This document shows positions 50,749-62,680 of a DNA stretch of 64,000 nt, in pieces. Every line of letters starts with the position of its first letter. Within the stretch, counting starts at the first letter, position 1. The notes under the pieces were generated by a model. That model was given only the letters and a program-made list of their open reading frames with translations, was not told the DNA's origin and did not search any database. The stretch comes from Centroberyx gerrardi (Eukaryota > Chordata > Actinopteri > Beryciformes > Berycidae). The stretch is taken from assembly GCF_048128805.1 (NCBI RefSeq), contig NC_136016.1:12576176-12640175 (forward strand), in the 5' to 3' direction. The position numbers and the translations under genes were made by a program.

Positions 50749-53576
50749 TCATTTGTCCCTGTTGTGAGTCAGCATGTGTTGCTTTTGGTGTTCTTTTCGT
50801 GCGAACCCCTTGCCGCAGACGCTGCAGCAGTGCGGTTTCTCCCCTGTGTGTATGCTCATGTGTCGCAGCATCGACCCGCGCTCGCTGAAGCGCACGCCGC
50901 ACTCGCTGCACATGTACGGCTTCTCCCCCGTGTGCGTCCTCATGTGGACTTTCAGCGCTCCGCTCTTATAGAACTTCTTGCCGCAGATGTCGCAGCCGTG
51001 CGTCGTCTGCCCCGTGTGGATCATCGTGTGCATGTTCAGAGACGACGTCTGACCGAATCCCTTGCCGCAGACGCTGCAGATGAACGGCCGCTCCCTCGTG
51101 TGAACTCTCATGTGACTGACCAAATTGCCTTTGTGACAGAATCCCTTGTGGCAGACGGTACAGACGTGCGGCTTTTCTCCCGAGTGGATCCTCATGTGCG
51201 CCTTCAGGTTGCAGTTCTGGGCGAATGTTTTACCGCACACGCTGCAACAATACGGTTTCCCTGTGTGAAGTCTCATGTGAGACTTCAGAGTGTCGCTGCG
51301 GGGAAATCTTTTGCCGCAGAGAGTGCAAATGAAGGGTTTTGCATTTGTGTGGGACCTCATGTGAATTTCCAATAACCTGTATCTGTCAAAATGCTTTCCG
51401 CAGACGCTGCAGGTGTTTTTTCGGGTGTAAATCTCCAAGTGAAGCCTCAAACTTTCCTCCGATTCAAAACATTCACCACACACGCCGCACGTGTCTGTGC
51501 CTGTACTGTGTTTTTGCACATGGTTCATTAGAGTGGCCATGTAGCAGAAAGACTTTCCACACACTTTGCAGCAGTGGGGAGCAGAATGAACGCGGCGACA
51601 CGAGTTCATGTGGGACAATTTAGAAGATTTCTTGGTTTTAGAGCGTTGTTTTGATCTTTGTACAACAGATTTTTTCTGTTTCTTTTTTGATTTCAAAAGC
51701 CGAGGGCCTCTTTCCCTCCAATCTCTGTCACCATCGCTACTGTCATTCTTGCCCTCGCCACTGTCTCTGCCTTCACTCTCGGATGAAGAACAGCCGGATG
51801 AAAGGGGCTGACAGTGACCGGATGATTTGGCCCAGATGTCTTCTCTGATCTGGGGGGGATCTGCGTCCCCCTGGCCCAAACTGAGGTTCCACTCTGGCCC
51901 GGGAACAACCACCTCTTCCCTGACAGAGACTGTACACTGCAGAGTGTCTGGAGAGAAGGAGAAAGAGAAAATTCAGTTATCTACTGTTGCAAACTGCTGG
52001 TCTAAATTGACAAATTTCAGCACATTAACAAACCACAAACCCTTGAGTCATATTTAGGAATGCAGGGATAACCGGATAACTCTAAACAACTGGTCATGAA
52101 AAAAGCAACCAACTGTGGGTGGATCGTTAGTTTGGGTACAAAACATTGAGGAACAATATCCCTGTTTACTCTGACAAAACAAGAATTACAATGTGATTCT
52201 TTTTCAGTTATTTCTTTAACTGGAGAAATCCTGCTTCTTTAAATATCCAGCTGTAATCATTTGACTTACACACCTGCTCTGTGTAACCTGACCTCCGGTT
52301 TCAGAAAGATATTCAGCAGCTTGTGTTGGCGGTCGATCTCCTGCTTTGAGCGGTTAACTTCCACCTCGTACTCCGCCATCATTTTCTCTACAGCCAGCAG
52401 TATCTCCTCCGCAGCCGCAGCCAGCCGTCTGTCCACAGCCGCTCTCTGCAGCTGGATCTCACACATTTCTAGGAAGAACACAAACAAATCAATATCTTTG
52501 AGTAAGGATTTACCATCCTGTGTCTTTTTAACAACAAAATCAAACCTGTCAGTGTCACATATCTGTTTTAAATCTTCTGTATTTATTAACATCCTCCATA
52601 CACATGACATCACAAGTAGCACAATGGGAAGAAAAAAGCACCGCCGTTGATACATATATATGAAATTATAAACGGAATGTTAAGTTATAATAGGACAGTA
52701 AATGAAGACGGACTTTTTACATTTTGATCCCACAAGAGTCTGAAAACAAATACAAATGAATACAAAACATTTCTCCCCAATATAAAAAGGTTCATAATAT
52801 ATTGATAATCAGAGTCTACATAAGAAAAATTAAACAAAGTATCGAAGTCGCTTATATTAATTTGTGCATTCAGTTTTCCCCCAAGGGAGACATTCATATC
52901 ATTCCAAAATCTGGTGTTGAAAATAGATTCACAAAAAGGATGTTTGATAGTTTCTTCTTCCAGATCACAGAAACTACATACAAGGGTCAACATCCAAGAT
53001 CAATTTTGCAATGAATTTATTGCAACACTTATGCATGACCTCTTAAGATACTTCTTTAACTTTGTTTCATAAGTCGACACCCATTGGAAAACAGCAGCTG
53101 GGGTGAACCTCCTGTCCCTTATAAACATATTGTTGTTTCTCCAATTATACTAATGCAAATAATTTCTGCAAATTCAAAGATATCAGGTTGGTAAGAGACA
53201 GCAAATCTGTACCTGGCAGATAATGATGGAAGTAAATACAAATGAACTGCAGCGACATCTAGTGGCCGTTCGGGCTCCAATCACAGCATTCTAGTTAACA
53301 TTAACTGGCTCGGCTGACATGACAGGGTACTTTTCCTCTGTCCCAGTGAGAACCAGTCCTTCAGAACAACTTTTATTTCCCCATTCACTCACCTGCAGTG
53401 TGTGTCTGTGTGTCTGGGTTGTTTATATTCTGCTCTGTGTTGTCAGTTTCTGAAAGAGAAGTTCCCTCTTCGCACTCTGCTAACATCGTCTTTCTTTCTA
53501 CAATCTCGAAAATCTCCTCGGCAGCCGCAGCTACTCGCTTCATGATATGCGTCCTCAATATCTTTATTTTAGACAT
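50749..53576 (-). CDS. C2H2 zinc-finger protein 2 (10 fingers, two AAAEEI modules)
   Basis: Probable DNA-binding regulator of the same family as its neighbours. Three exons in phase 1 (53393-53576, 52274-52468, 50749-51947) give 525 aa. Exon 1: MSKIKILRTHIMKRVAAAAE and onward; exon 2: [20 protein letters not shown] with [10 protein letters not shown]; exon 3: spacer with VREEVVVPGPEW, an acidic run (SSSESEGRDSGEGK), a basic run (KSKKKQKKS), then ten fingers. Nine have all four zinc ligands; the second ([13 protein letters not shown]) has Tyr for the last His, exactly like a finger in gene 1. One linker is HTGKPY, lacking the usual Glu. Finger [16 protein letters not shown] is nearly identical to one in gene 1. 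The gene converges on gene 1 and has an L1-like LINE piece in its first intron. Confidence 0.92.
52640..53200 (-). mobile_element. LINE (L1-like) 3' fragment in intron 1 of zinc-finger gene 2
   Basis: The minus-strand frame 52993-52685 reads CSFCDLEEETIKHPFC, then FWNDM, NFSYVDSD and LFILGRNVLY. This is the cysteine-histidine C-terminal region of L1-type ORF2 proteins. Upstream, broken frames show ETTICL and WVSTYETKLKKYL-like pieces of the same region. Only the 3' end is present and it is not intact. The limits are approximate. Confidence 0.6.
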
Positions 53577-53999
53577 TTTAAGAGAAAGCTAATTCGTATA
53601 TTTTACAAGGTAGTTAAAGCTGTTTCTGGCCTACAACACATTGACTATCGGCTGTGTTCCACCAACTATCTAGCTAGCTAGCAATGTACCTGTCAGTGTC
53701 AAGCCTGACACAATTAGAAAATATGATTTCCGGTCAAAAGCTTCAAAATAAAACCCAAGATGAACATAATTTGAGGGTTGTTTTTTACAACACAGTACCA
53801 AACTGAGAATAAAGTATATATTTAAGAAGGCATCTATAGTAAATGAAACATACATGTAAATAAATATGGATACATTAATTAATAATTAATGCATTAAATA
53901 ATAATGTTAAAAATATTCTTTTTACAAAATGTCCTCACAGCATAGCATACAGGCTATTCAGACATATAGGCTCATCAAGATGCTATATTTATAGGATTG

Positions 54000-54260
54000 C
54001 CAAATACACAAAGAGACTTGCTCAAGGCTGCCTTCCTACTCTGTGCTAATTTGTATTTATAAAAAGGTCCAGACTGAACTCCATCTTTGGCAATGCCTCC
54101 CATCCTCTGTATGATGAGCTGATACAGCTACAGATAGAGTGAACCAAGGAACAGTTTGAGCGCTCTTTAATGCCGAATGCCATCCAGCTACACAATTCTT
54201 CTTGTCACAAAGGCCTTGCCTCAAGCTTGTACTTGAACTTGAACTTGTAACAAAAAAGAT
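54000..54260 (+). mobile_element. Possible LINE 3'-end fragment
   Basis: The plus-strand reading NASHPLYDELIQLQ, then EQFERSLMPNAIQLHNSS resembles the C-terminal tail of fish LINE ORF2 proteins (arrangement like 'FRxSFxPxAIRLLN'). It is interrupted and short, and the family is not assignable. Confidence 0.4.
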
Positions 54261-54720
54261 ATACGAGTGTGACGAGTGTTGAGCAGTGAACACTCTCTAC
54301 TCAGCTCTGTCACTGCAAAATATATATTTGCAAAACCTTTTGTTCCCAGGATTTGAAAAAAATGGTGATCATTGATACAATGGTTGTAAATGACTGAAAA
54401 ATAATGGTTCTATGCTAACAATTAACTGTAAATATTGTTATTGACACTAATGAAGCTATGTAGACTACAATGTGCAGCCAAGACCCCAAGTGTCACTGCA
54501 AAGTGTGACTGCTGCTGTGCTTGCTTTTAAAAAACATTTAATATTTGTTTTTCAAATGTCCACTCAGGTGTATTCAATGTTCACAGACACACTGATAGAG
54601 CTGTATCCTGTATGTGTCCTTGTGAATATTCATGGTCCTCTTATACTTGAAAGCCTTACATTGCAACTGTTTTCTATTCTGTGTGGGTTGTCACTGGCTC
54701 ACATCTCGTCTCACTGAGCA

Positions 54721-54904
54721 CTTTGTAACAGACACTGCAGCTGTACGGTTTCTCTTGTGCGTGTGAGCTCATTTGTCGGGTCAGTGTTAAGTTTAAACTG
54801 AAGGCTTTCCCACACACACATCAACTATATGGTTTATTTGCTGTTTGGGCCCCATATGTCCTTTTTGACTAAATGCTTTGGTTGCATACGCTGCAACCAT
54901 ATTG
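54721..54904 (-). pseudogene. Zinc-finger gene remnant A
   Basis: On the minus strand there are pieces of two or three C2H2 fingers: YGCSVCNQS, CVCGKAFSLNLTLTRQMSSH and EKPYSCSVCYK. Stops and a lost zinc-binding His show it is decayed. It lies between, and on the same strand as, genes 2 and 3. Confidence 0.75.
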
Positions 54905-56359
54905 TCTTAGTTCTATATGAGTAACATTGTGTTTTTTGTTTTTTAATTTGTAGAATCACTGTACTCTTTTCTACTGGTGTATAACTGACAAGCAACCACT
55001 TGACAGACACGCCCTATCAAGAGGATCTGTCACTGAGAAAGTGAGTCCAGCCCTTGGGATTTAAAGCGTGTTCAAATGCATGCTACTGCCCCATTCCCAA
55101 GTGCACAATCCACCAAACCTGAGAGGAAAAGAAAAGCTTTAAGTTTAATAGTCTGTGGCCTTGAAAACCTCTTTGGCAAATCAAAGGTAAAAGCCTTTGT
55201 AGTTAAGTCAGTAAATCTTGTCAAAACACTGTAGTCTTTGTGTGCCTTATCTAACTTTGCTTATTTCTTTACATTTCGGATTCAAAGGACAAAAACAAGT
55301 AGAGTGCCAGTGCTTCAACCTCTGCCCAAGACCAGGCTGCGTCTGCTAGTAAAAATGTAAGTTGCAGAGATAAAGCATACTAATGGGTTAGAAATTATAC
55401 ATGTGATAACTATATTGTCACAGGGCAAGGAACATGGTTACACACAGAAATAGTTTGGTTTTTAGGATAATATCGGATTGTTATATCATTTATCACTTTT
55501 TTTGTGTCCTTTAATCTTTTCTGGCAAGTACACCATTTGTTGCTATCACCATTGTGTGTATGCAATTTTGTGTCAAATGAATTCAGCAATTTCAATCTTT
55601 TAAGCTTTTATTTGTAAGATGAAAAGAAACAACTTCCCCACACTGAGATCAATGCCATTTAACTGATAATAAATAATATGAAAACAGCATTGTTCTTAGT
55701 GTGCTGAAGTTTTCTTTTCATTTGGACTACATTTTACCTCCAGCAACTCCAGAATAAGGCACAGAGAGTTGTTCTAAAGAGCTTAAGTATCTTTAGCATC
55801 CAGTCAGACATTTGTGTTTTCAAAAGCAGGTTACCTCTAATTAGCAAGACAATTTCCAGTTGTCATATCAAATCTCTTCCTCTCTCACTTTTAACTATAT
55901 AGGCCTAACATTAAGGCTGTGAGTCAGGGTCCACATGAAACTAACAGAGGCATAGATGGGGTAGAGCAGATCTTACAGCATGGGTGGATCTAAATATGTT
56001 ATAGAAATACAGCATTTATGACTCCTGCAACTCATGAGATTGAAAATCTTGAAATGGATGGAGGTACACACATTCATTCTATACAATAAATAAACAATTC
56101 GCACAATTCCTAATGCAGAAAATACATTTTTTTGCTGTACTAGTGAAGTGAGGCCTTTACTGTATTAGGTATGATTAATATCATAAGATATTCACATTGA
56201 ATTACTGTAAAACTGTGTACATTTTCCAGCTTATAATGTGGGTTTATTATGAAATTAATTTACTTTGAGTGGTTTCAGCTTGGGGTTACATTGTGTAAGG
56301 CAAGATCAATCAAATAAAAAATATATATATGTTTGCAGAAACCAGTGTTTTATGATTTC
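54905..56359. other. Intergenic region before zinc-finger gene 3
   Basis: AT-rich DNA plus the probable 3' UTR of gene 3. No coding exon recognised. Confidence 0.5.
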
Positions 56360-59043
56360 TCAGGATTCCAGACCAGCTGAATCCTTTTCCACGTCTCCAC
56401 TTTTCATCTCGCGTCTCTTCTCTGAATGAGTCTTAACGTGACGCCGCAGGTCGTTCTCGAGGACGAAGCCTTTAGCGCAAACCTCACATTTAAAGGGCTT
56501 CTCTCCCGTGTGGTTTGCCATGTGATACTTCAGGTGCTGATTCTGCTTGAATCCTTTCCCACACAGGCCGCAGCTGTACGGCTGCTCTCCTGTGTGGGCC
56601 ATGCTGTGCCTCTTCAAGTTCCTGTTGTCGCTGAAGCCTTTGCCGCAGACGGCACAGACGTACGGCCTGTCTCCCGTGTGAATCCTCATGTGGGTTTGCA
56701 GGAGTCCGTTGCGGTGGAACGCCTTGTCGCAGAAGCTGCAGGCGTAGGGTTTTTCTCCCGTGTGTGCTCTCATGTGCGCCATCAGGTTGCCGTTCTGAGT
56801 GTAGGCTTTGCCGCACGTGTTACAGACGAACGGTTTCTCCCCGGTGTGGGTCCTCATGTGAGTTTTCAGATGCCCGCTGTGGTCGAACCCTTTCTCGCAC
56901 ACCAGGCACTTATACGGCATGTCTCCGGTGTGAGCGCCTATGTGCTTCTCCAGAGCGTTAATTGTACCGAACTGCTTTCCACAAATATGGCAGACCTCTG
57001 TTTCCTGTGCATGGGTTTGAAGGTGAGACATCAGGTTCATGTCAGGCTCCAAACATTTACCACATACACCACAAATAGTGGCATCTGCTTCATGTTTTTG
57101 TATATGATTGATCAAAAAACCCTTATAGGAAAATGACTTTCCACACAGTTTGCAACAATAAGAAACGCCGCGACTTAAGTGAACAGATTTGGGATGGGAC
57201 GGCTCTGTAGATTTCTTACACTTAGAGCTGATACCAAATATTTGCTTTTTCAATATTTGTGTTGTTAGACTTAAAATATGTTCTCCACCCTCCCTCCAAC
57301 CCCCATTCCTGTCTTCATTCTCCAGTTCAGAACAGTCTGAATTGTTGTCCTGGCAGTCACTGGCTGCTTCTGATACACCGCAGCTCTCTCCATTCAGTTC
57401 ACTTTCCCTCCGTTCGGCTGAGCCGCCTGTTTGAAGGTCTGCCTCTCTGTTTTGTCCATCTTGGGTTCGGCGAAAACGTGAGGAATGAGCTCTGTCTCGA
57501 TTGTGGACAAACTCCACCGACATCGGAGGGACCGTGACCTTCATGATGTTGTTTTGGTTGATGTGGACTTCCTCCTGCTCCTCTTTAAGCTGCAGCGGGT
57601 CCACCTGGCTCCTGTCCTCTGCAGGGGGAAGCCTTCGTTCACAGACACACTTACTGAGCTGCTGGGGGTCTGCGGAGAGGGGGAGGGGGAAAACAGAGGT
57701 GTGATCAGGTCCACAAAAAATAATAAACCAATCAATAAATAAAAACAGGAAAAAACGGGTGGAAAAGCACTATTGGGAAAAAACTAATGCAGCAAAGAGA
57801 GACTAGAAGTGCTAGTTTCAGCTCACACTGTTGCTGACAGTGTTGTATGACAGTGCTGAAAACTCACTTGAGGTGAAGCACTCTCCCGTACTTTTGCTCA
57901 ACCATGCAAAAGAAAAAGAAGTGTACTGTGAAGGACAAGTGGTGGACCCAAAACCTTGCGAGACTAGTAAGCCGACATACTTCACTGATGGAATGAATGG
58001 ATAGTATTCAGTTCTGGAGGTTTATGTTTATTTGAATGAAAAAATGACAACTTTCCAGCATGATTTCCTCTTTGTAAAATGAAATTAGATCAGAGTATGA
58101 TGTCTTCAGAACAGACAAACAAGAACAAACACAAACAAAGAAATAATATTTAAACCCATTCCTGCCACAGAGGTACTGCATCTACATCAGTTCATGGGTT
58201 TGGGCCAACAGTACCATTGGGAGGAATGATTCACATACCCGCCCTCTTGAATGGTTTCTCCTGTTCCAGCAGTTTGTTTCTGTGTTCAGTCTCTTTCTCT
58301 TTAGCCCGGTCAGTTTCCTCCTGGTACTCTGCCACTGTTTCCTCTACAAACCCAAGTATCTCCTCGGCAGCTGCAGCCAGTCGCTTGCTCACATGTGTTC
58401 TCCGCAGCTGTACAAGGGACATTTCTACAACAATGAAAATGATAAGAACCTGTCATTTGTCCACTAAAGAGACCCTGCGCCTATATGGCAATAAAAGTCA
58501 CAAATCAATTCACACCTGACAAATCAATCCCTTGTAATTCAAGTGCAAATCTGAGGTTCTGTTTTGATCAAGGCGCCTTTTTCCAACTTTCTCTTTCTCT
58601 TGTGGACTTGTTACTGGCAGTATGAGCGTAAACAAACCTTTCACAACTTTGTAATACATTAAATAAGTCCTGTCTACTCTTGAAATAACACTCAAGTCAA
58701 AATGTTACTTTTTGTGTCGGAGGTAGATTGGTACCTTTATCGTTTGTACTAAGGCTCGTGCCGTTTGGTCACCTGTTCTCTACGAAGTTCCCGTTACAAT
58801 TAAAAGAAAGTTGATATTATATATATGTTATATATATATGATACCAAAAATACCAATAAATACCACCCACATACCTGTTTCTTTTCCTGTCCTTGGCTTA
58901 AGGACGATAGACTTGTGCTCATTCAGCTTTGAACGGAAAGCTTCCTCATATTCTGCTATTGTTTTTTCCACAATCCCGAAGATTTCTTCTGCAGCTGCGG
59001 TTAGCCGTTCATTTATAAACTCCCTTAAAATCTGAATCTTCAT
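56360..59043 (-). CDS. C2H2 zinc-finger protein 3 (9 fingers, two AAAEEI modules)
   Basis: Probable DNA-binding regulator. Three exons in phase 1 (58875-59043, 58239-58424, 56360-57669) give 554 aa. Exon 1: MKIQILREFINERLTAAAEE and onward; exon 2: [20 protein letters not shown]. Exon 3 opens with DPQQLSKCVCERRLPPAEDR followed by the usual acidic LKEEQEEVH block, a long low-complexity spacer and nine fingers, all with complete C2H2 ligands and mostly TGEKP linkers; it ends KDSAGLES. The third exon has no suitable ATG at its start, and the acceptor at 57670 with phase continuity ties it to the upstream exons. The fingers are more diverged from genes 1 and 2 than those two are from each other, but the QNGNL finger is shared by all three. 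Confidence 0.92.
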
Positions 59044-59544
59044 TTTTTTTTAACGTAAAACCACTGTTGTCCGATGTTCAACTGTTAACGTGATATAGCT
59101 GTTGAAATTGTAAAAAAATAAATAAATATACAGCTATATTAACAAAAAAATTAAGAAGTCGCCATCTTGTAATGACGCAGACTATTGTTTACTTCCTATT
59201 TCATTCCTCCCGCTCTCTGGCGCCACCTGCTGGTCTGGAGTATTATTGCAGGTTAATTTTCATACACAGGTTCAAATTCTGCCCTTTGACTTGTAGATAA
59301 ATGTTTAGCTGCAATGATTCTGGATGGGGAAAAAACTTCACCTTGAAACTGCGAAAAGGATTGTTTTTGTAAGTTCTCAAACGATGTAGATCCATAGGTC
59401 TCAAACTTTTCTCTGTAGACTCATTCTCAAAAGGATTTCCTCTTGTGACCCGCAAACTGATTTTACAGTCTGGTGTGAAGCTAAAAAAAAAAGAAGAAAA
59501 ATCTTAATTGTAAACCTTAATTTTAAGCACTAACCCAGAACTCT
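59044..59544. other. Upstream region of zinc-finger gene 3
   Basis: Probable promoter and intergenic DNA between gene 3 and remnant B. GGCGCCACCTGCTGG at 59219-59233 resembles the CTCF core motif. No TATA box is evident close to the start codon. Confidence 0.45.
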
Positions 59545-60370
59545 CACAGAGGAACAGGAACTCTGGAGCAGTCAGGAGGGAGAGCAGCTTGAAGGGCTGA
59601 AGGAAGCAGATAAACGAACTTTTCAGATATCCAGCTTGTCCATACAGTGGAGACGAGAGAGGCAGGCCATCTACCTCATACCTCAGTGGAACAGATGATT
59701 GATCTGATCTCTCGTTAGCTCTGCATGTGGGACTGAGAAGAGAGAAGAGTCCGCTGAAAATAATAAAACTGTATTGTAATCGGAAAGATGGTGGCAGCTA
59801 AAGAGACAGAGGGCACAGGGTGTAAAAAGGAAGAGTAATTTTTATCAGCTCGTCAGTTTCATCAAATGATATGAAAAATCATAGAGGAAACTGTGTGTCT
59901 GTGGTAAATAATTCTGTCACAGTGAAAATCTGCTATAGCACATGAAAACACACACAGTCAGAACAGCAAATTGCAGCATCTGCGGTGAAGACTTAAGCCA
60001 AAACAGAGGTTTACATAATCATGAACATCCACACAGGAAGCAGGCTGCACCATTACAGTGTCTGTAAACTATTACTACTAATATACCATAATAGCTGTCT
60101 GATAACTCCCATTAGCTCTCATAAACTCCCATAGAGGAGAATTAGTTGCAATGTCTGCGGTAAAGCAGTAATTAATTTATTTTACCTGCCACTCAAGGAC
60201 TTGGAAATGAAGATTGATAATTTCAGGGTATGTGGTAAAGGATTAACTTGAAATACAGAGCTGGAAACACAGAAGAGAAACCATACTTCTGCAGGGACCA
60301 TGGTGAAGGATTTAGTCTTAATGCAACACTTCAAACTCACGTGAGAGTTCACTCTGGGGAAAACACTGAG
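59545..60370 (+). pseudogene. Zinc-finger gene remnant B
   Basis: On the plus strand, EEQELWSSQEGEQLEGLKEA (from about 59548) is the family's typical acidic spacer motif. It is followed by broken fingers: ANCSICGEDLSQNRGLHNHE (about 59970), SCNVCGKAV (about 60145), FRVCGKGLT (about 60220) and EKPYFCRDHGEGFSLNATL near 60270-60320. Several stops interrupt the reading, so it is a decayed copy of a third-exon-type sequence. Confidence 0.82.
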
Positions 60371-62628
60371 TTGCATTTGAACGTGCACTTTAAGATTAAT
60401 GTGAAATGATGAAAAATACGATATTTAACCTTTGTGACTGAGATCATATAGCATTTCCATATTAAGCAGCATTAAAAACATCAGTTCTTTATTATAGCTA
60501 AAGCAGCTTTTCTGTTGCAGTGCAGTACTGGTCATTCCTCTGTGCATTTATATTCAGCAATTATGAGAGAGAGCAATACAAGATCAACAAGGAGAAACAC
60601 AGATGGACTCAGGGAGGGTCAGTTTAAACACAATTTATTTTCTGCTTAAATAATTACTTGGATCATCCAGTGTAGGCTATGTTGGTTCTTCATACATGTT
60701 GGTACCAGATCTATCATCAACAATGGATGCTTGTTAGGGTGGCCTTATATGAAAAAAAAGACTCAACAATGATTTACACAGGAACAGAAAATCAGAATTT
60801 TAACCACTTATGATCAAGATTATATGTTTTATCCATGTTTAGCCATTAATAAAAAGGATTGGATCTGGATCACAGGGCTAAAAAACAGATTTTCTATTCT
60901 TGTGCAAATGCAACCAATTAAATAAAGATTAAAGTCACCAAACCCCCAAAATAAAAACAGTCCCCGTTTTAAACCACAGCAGACCTATGAGCCTAAACTT
61001 ACACTTCTAGTACACATGATGGGCTTACAAATAGACAATTAGTTCTTATTTGCCGTTACACACATGGGGCTGCTAGCAGTTCGGAGCTCACACAATGTGC
61101 CAGTCTACAGGTTACATTCGGGTACATTAGCTCTCATGGGGGTTTTTCTTTGCTTGCAGGTTGCAGAGGCATAAACTGCATCTGAAAGTACCTTCCTGAA
61201 GCATAACAATGAAGCTCTGCTGTCTCGCCACTCAAGTGTGGAGTGTGTATGTGTGTTCTCATCTTTGTAAAAAAAAAAAAAACTAAAATAAAAACAGTTA
61301 TAGATGACAAATGGTCGAATTATGAGTGCTCACACGGACAGAAGTACCATCAAACCCTCTCTAATCGTAATACAGTGTTTTGCATTAGGAGAAAGAAGGA
61401 AATCATTAAAATGAAGTGAAATCACATGCAGCAAAATATTAGTACTCTGAAGACAAAGAATGTTCCACAGACAGAGCGGATTTTAGAGAGTAGCAGTTGG
61501 CTTTAAAGAAATGTCCTTCGTTAAAATCAAGCAGATATTTTTTTTTGTTTGTTTCTCATTTACATACAGCTTTTTTTTCCTTTTTATTCATTCGGCAAGA
61601 GCATGTGAGTCACACACCCGAGAATCTCATGACAGTGGAAACAGTGTTGGCCTTTCAATCCAAATGCACTGACTCTGCAAAGCTTCTCATCAAGCTAAAT
61701 CAACCAGTGCATAAACAATCTGTGAAGCTACTGATTATTTTTTTTGTAGATTTTATACAGTGTCATTTATATACAACAAAATCATCCATTTATTATTATA
61801 TTTCATTTTTTAAAAAAGAACCACATGGTACATCCCAATACTGTGGGTCCAGGAGGAAAAATATATAAGGCGAGTGTCTGAGAGAGTGATTCAAAAGTCT
61901 TCCTTATCTGTCATCAATCAGCGTTTTCCTGTTTGTGCCATCTTTGGTCACAGATGCCTTCGGGGGGGCGTGGCTATCGTTGTAAACTCTCCTCTCATTT
62001 GTCAATGACCAGGAAGTCCCAGCTCACGCCCGTTGTGTGTCCGTAGGTGCCGTTAGCCGTTTCGACAGTAAGTGAGTTTGGTGACATGCTCATGCGAAAT
62101 CAAATAAAAGTAATTTGTTTTGTTTGTCTTGCTGAAAACCATGCGTTTTAAGTGAAAGCGTCAGACACACTTTGGCTGATTGACCAGGCTCTCCGTGTTT
62201 CAAGGGTTCCAGTCAGTTTTCCCTCCCAGGGTTTGTGATGTCGCAAATAGACGTCCGTGGACCTGGAAGGTAAGGTGAGGTTCAGCACTACAGACTTCAG
62301 TCAAACATGTGTGGTCCTGCACATGGACTGAGAGATATTCAACACAACAAACCAGTTATGATTTACATATGATTACAGACTGAAAGCAAGTGCAGAAGTG
62401 ACGCTGTTAATTGTAATTTATCAATCTGTTCTTAACTGTAGGGTTAAAGGTAATATTACATTATTAGGCAATGTGTAACATCTTAGTGCTAATATGCGCT
62501 GGACCCATGTCACGATTTTGGCTTTACAGATTGATATTTATTGACACTGTACTTCATAAATGGATAATACCGCTGTCACTAGCTGCTATTAGCCACTTAC
62601 CAGGTTAAGTTGAGAACTCCACTGTTAC

Positions 62629-62680
62629 GACTGACCCTTCTTCTTCCCTTGTTTCCCCTTGGCTCCTTCTCCAGACTTGG
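62629..62680 (-). CDS. Candidate 3'-terminal coding exon, basic C-terminus
   Basis: On the minus strand a pyrimidine-rich CTCTCTCTCTCTGCCAAG acceptor-like sequence is followed by SGEGAKGKQGKKKGQS and a stop codon. The lysine/glycine-rich tail and good acceptor could mark the last exon of a gene entering from the right. I see no partner exon between here and 64000. The GA-rich setting makes a chance reading quite possible. Confidence 0.28.

Noticed and set aside
50740-51375. Plus-strand open frames opposite the zinc-finger arrays (also at 56426-57136 and opposite gene 1)
   Set aside because: These are antisense shadows of repeated finger codons; the repeated linker produces open complementary frames.
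61995-62097. Minus-strand frame MSMSPNSLTVE ending WDFLVIDK
   Set aside because: It is only about 33 codons, closed by a stop three codons upstream, with no acceptor and no family match. More likely UTR or intergenic.
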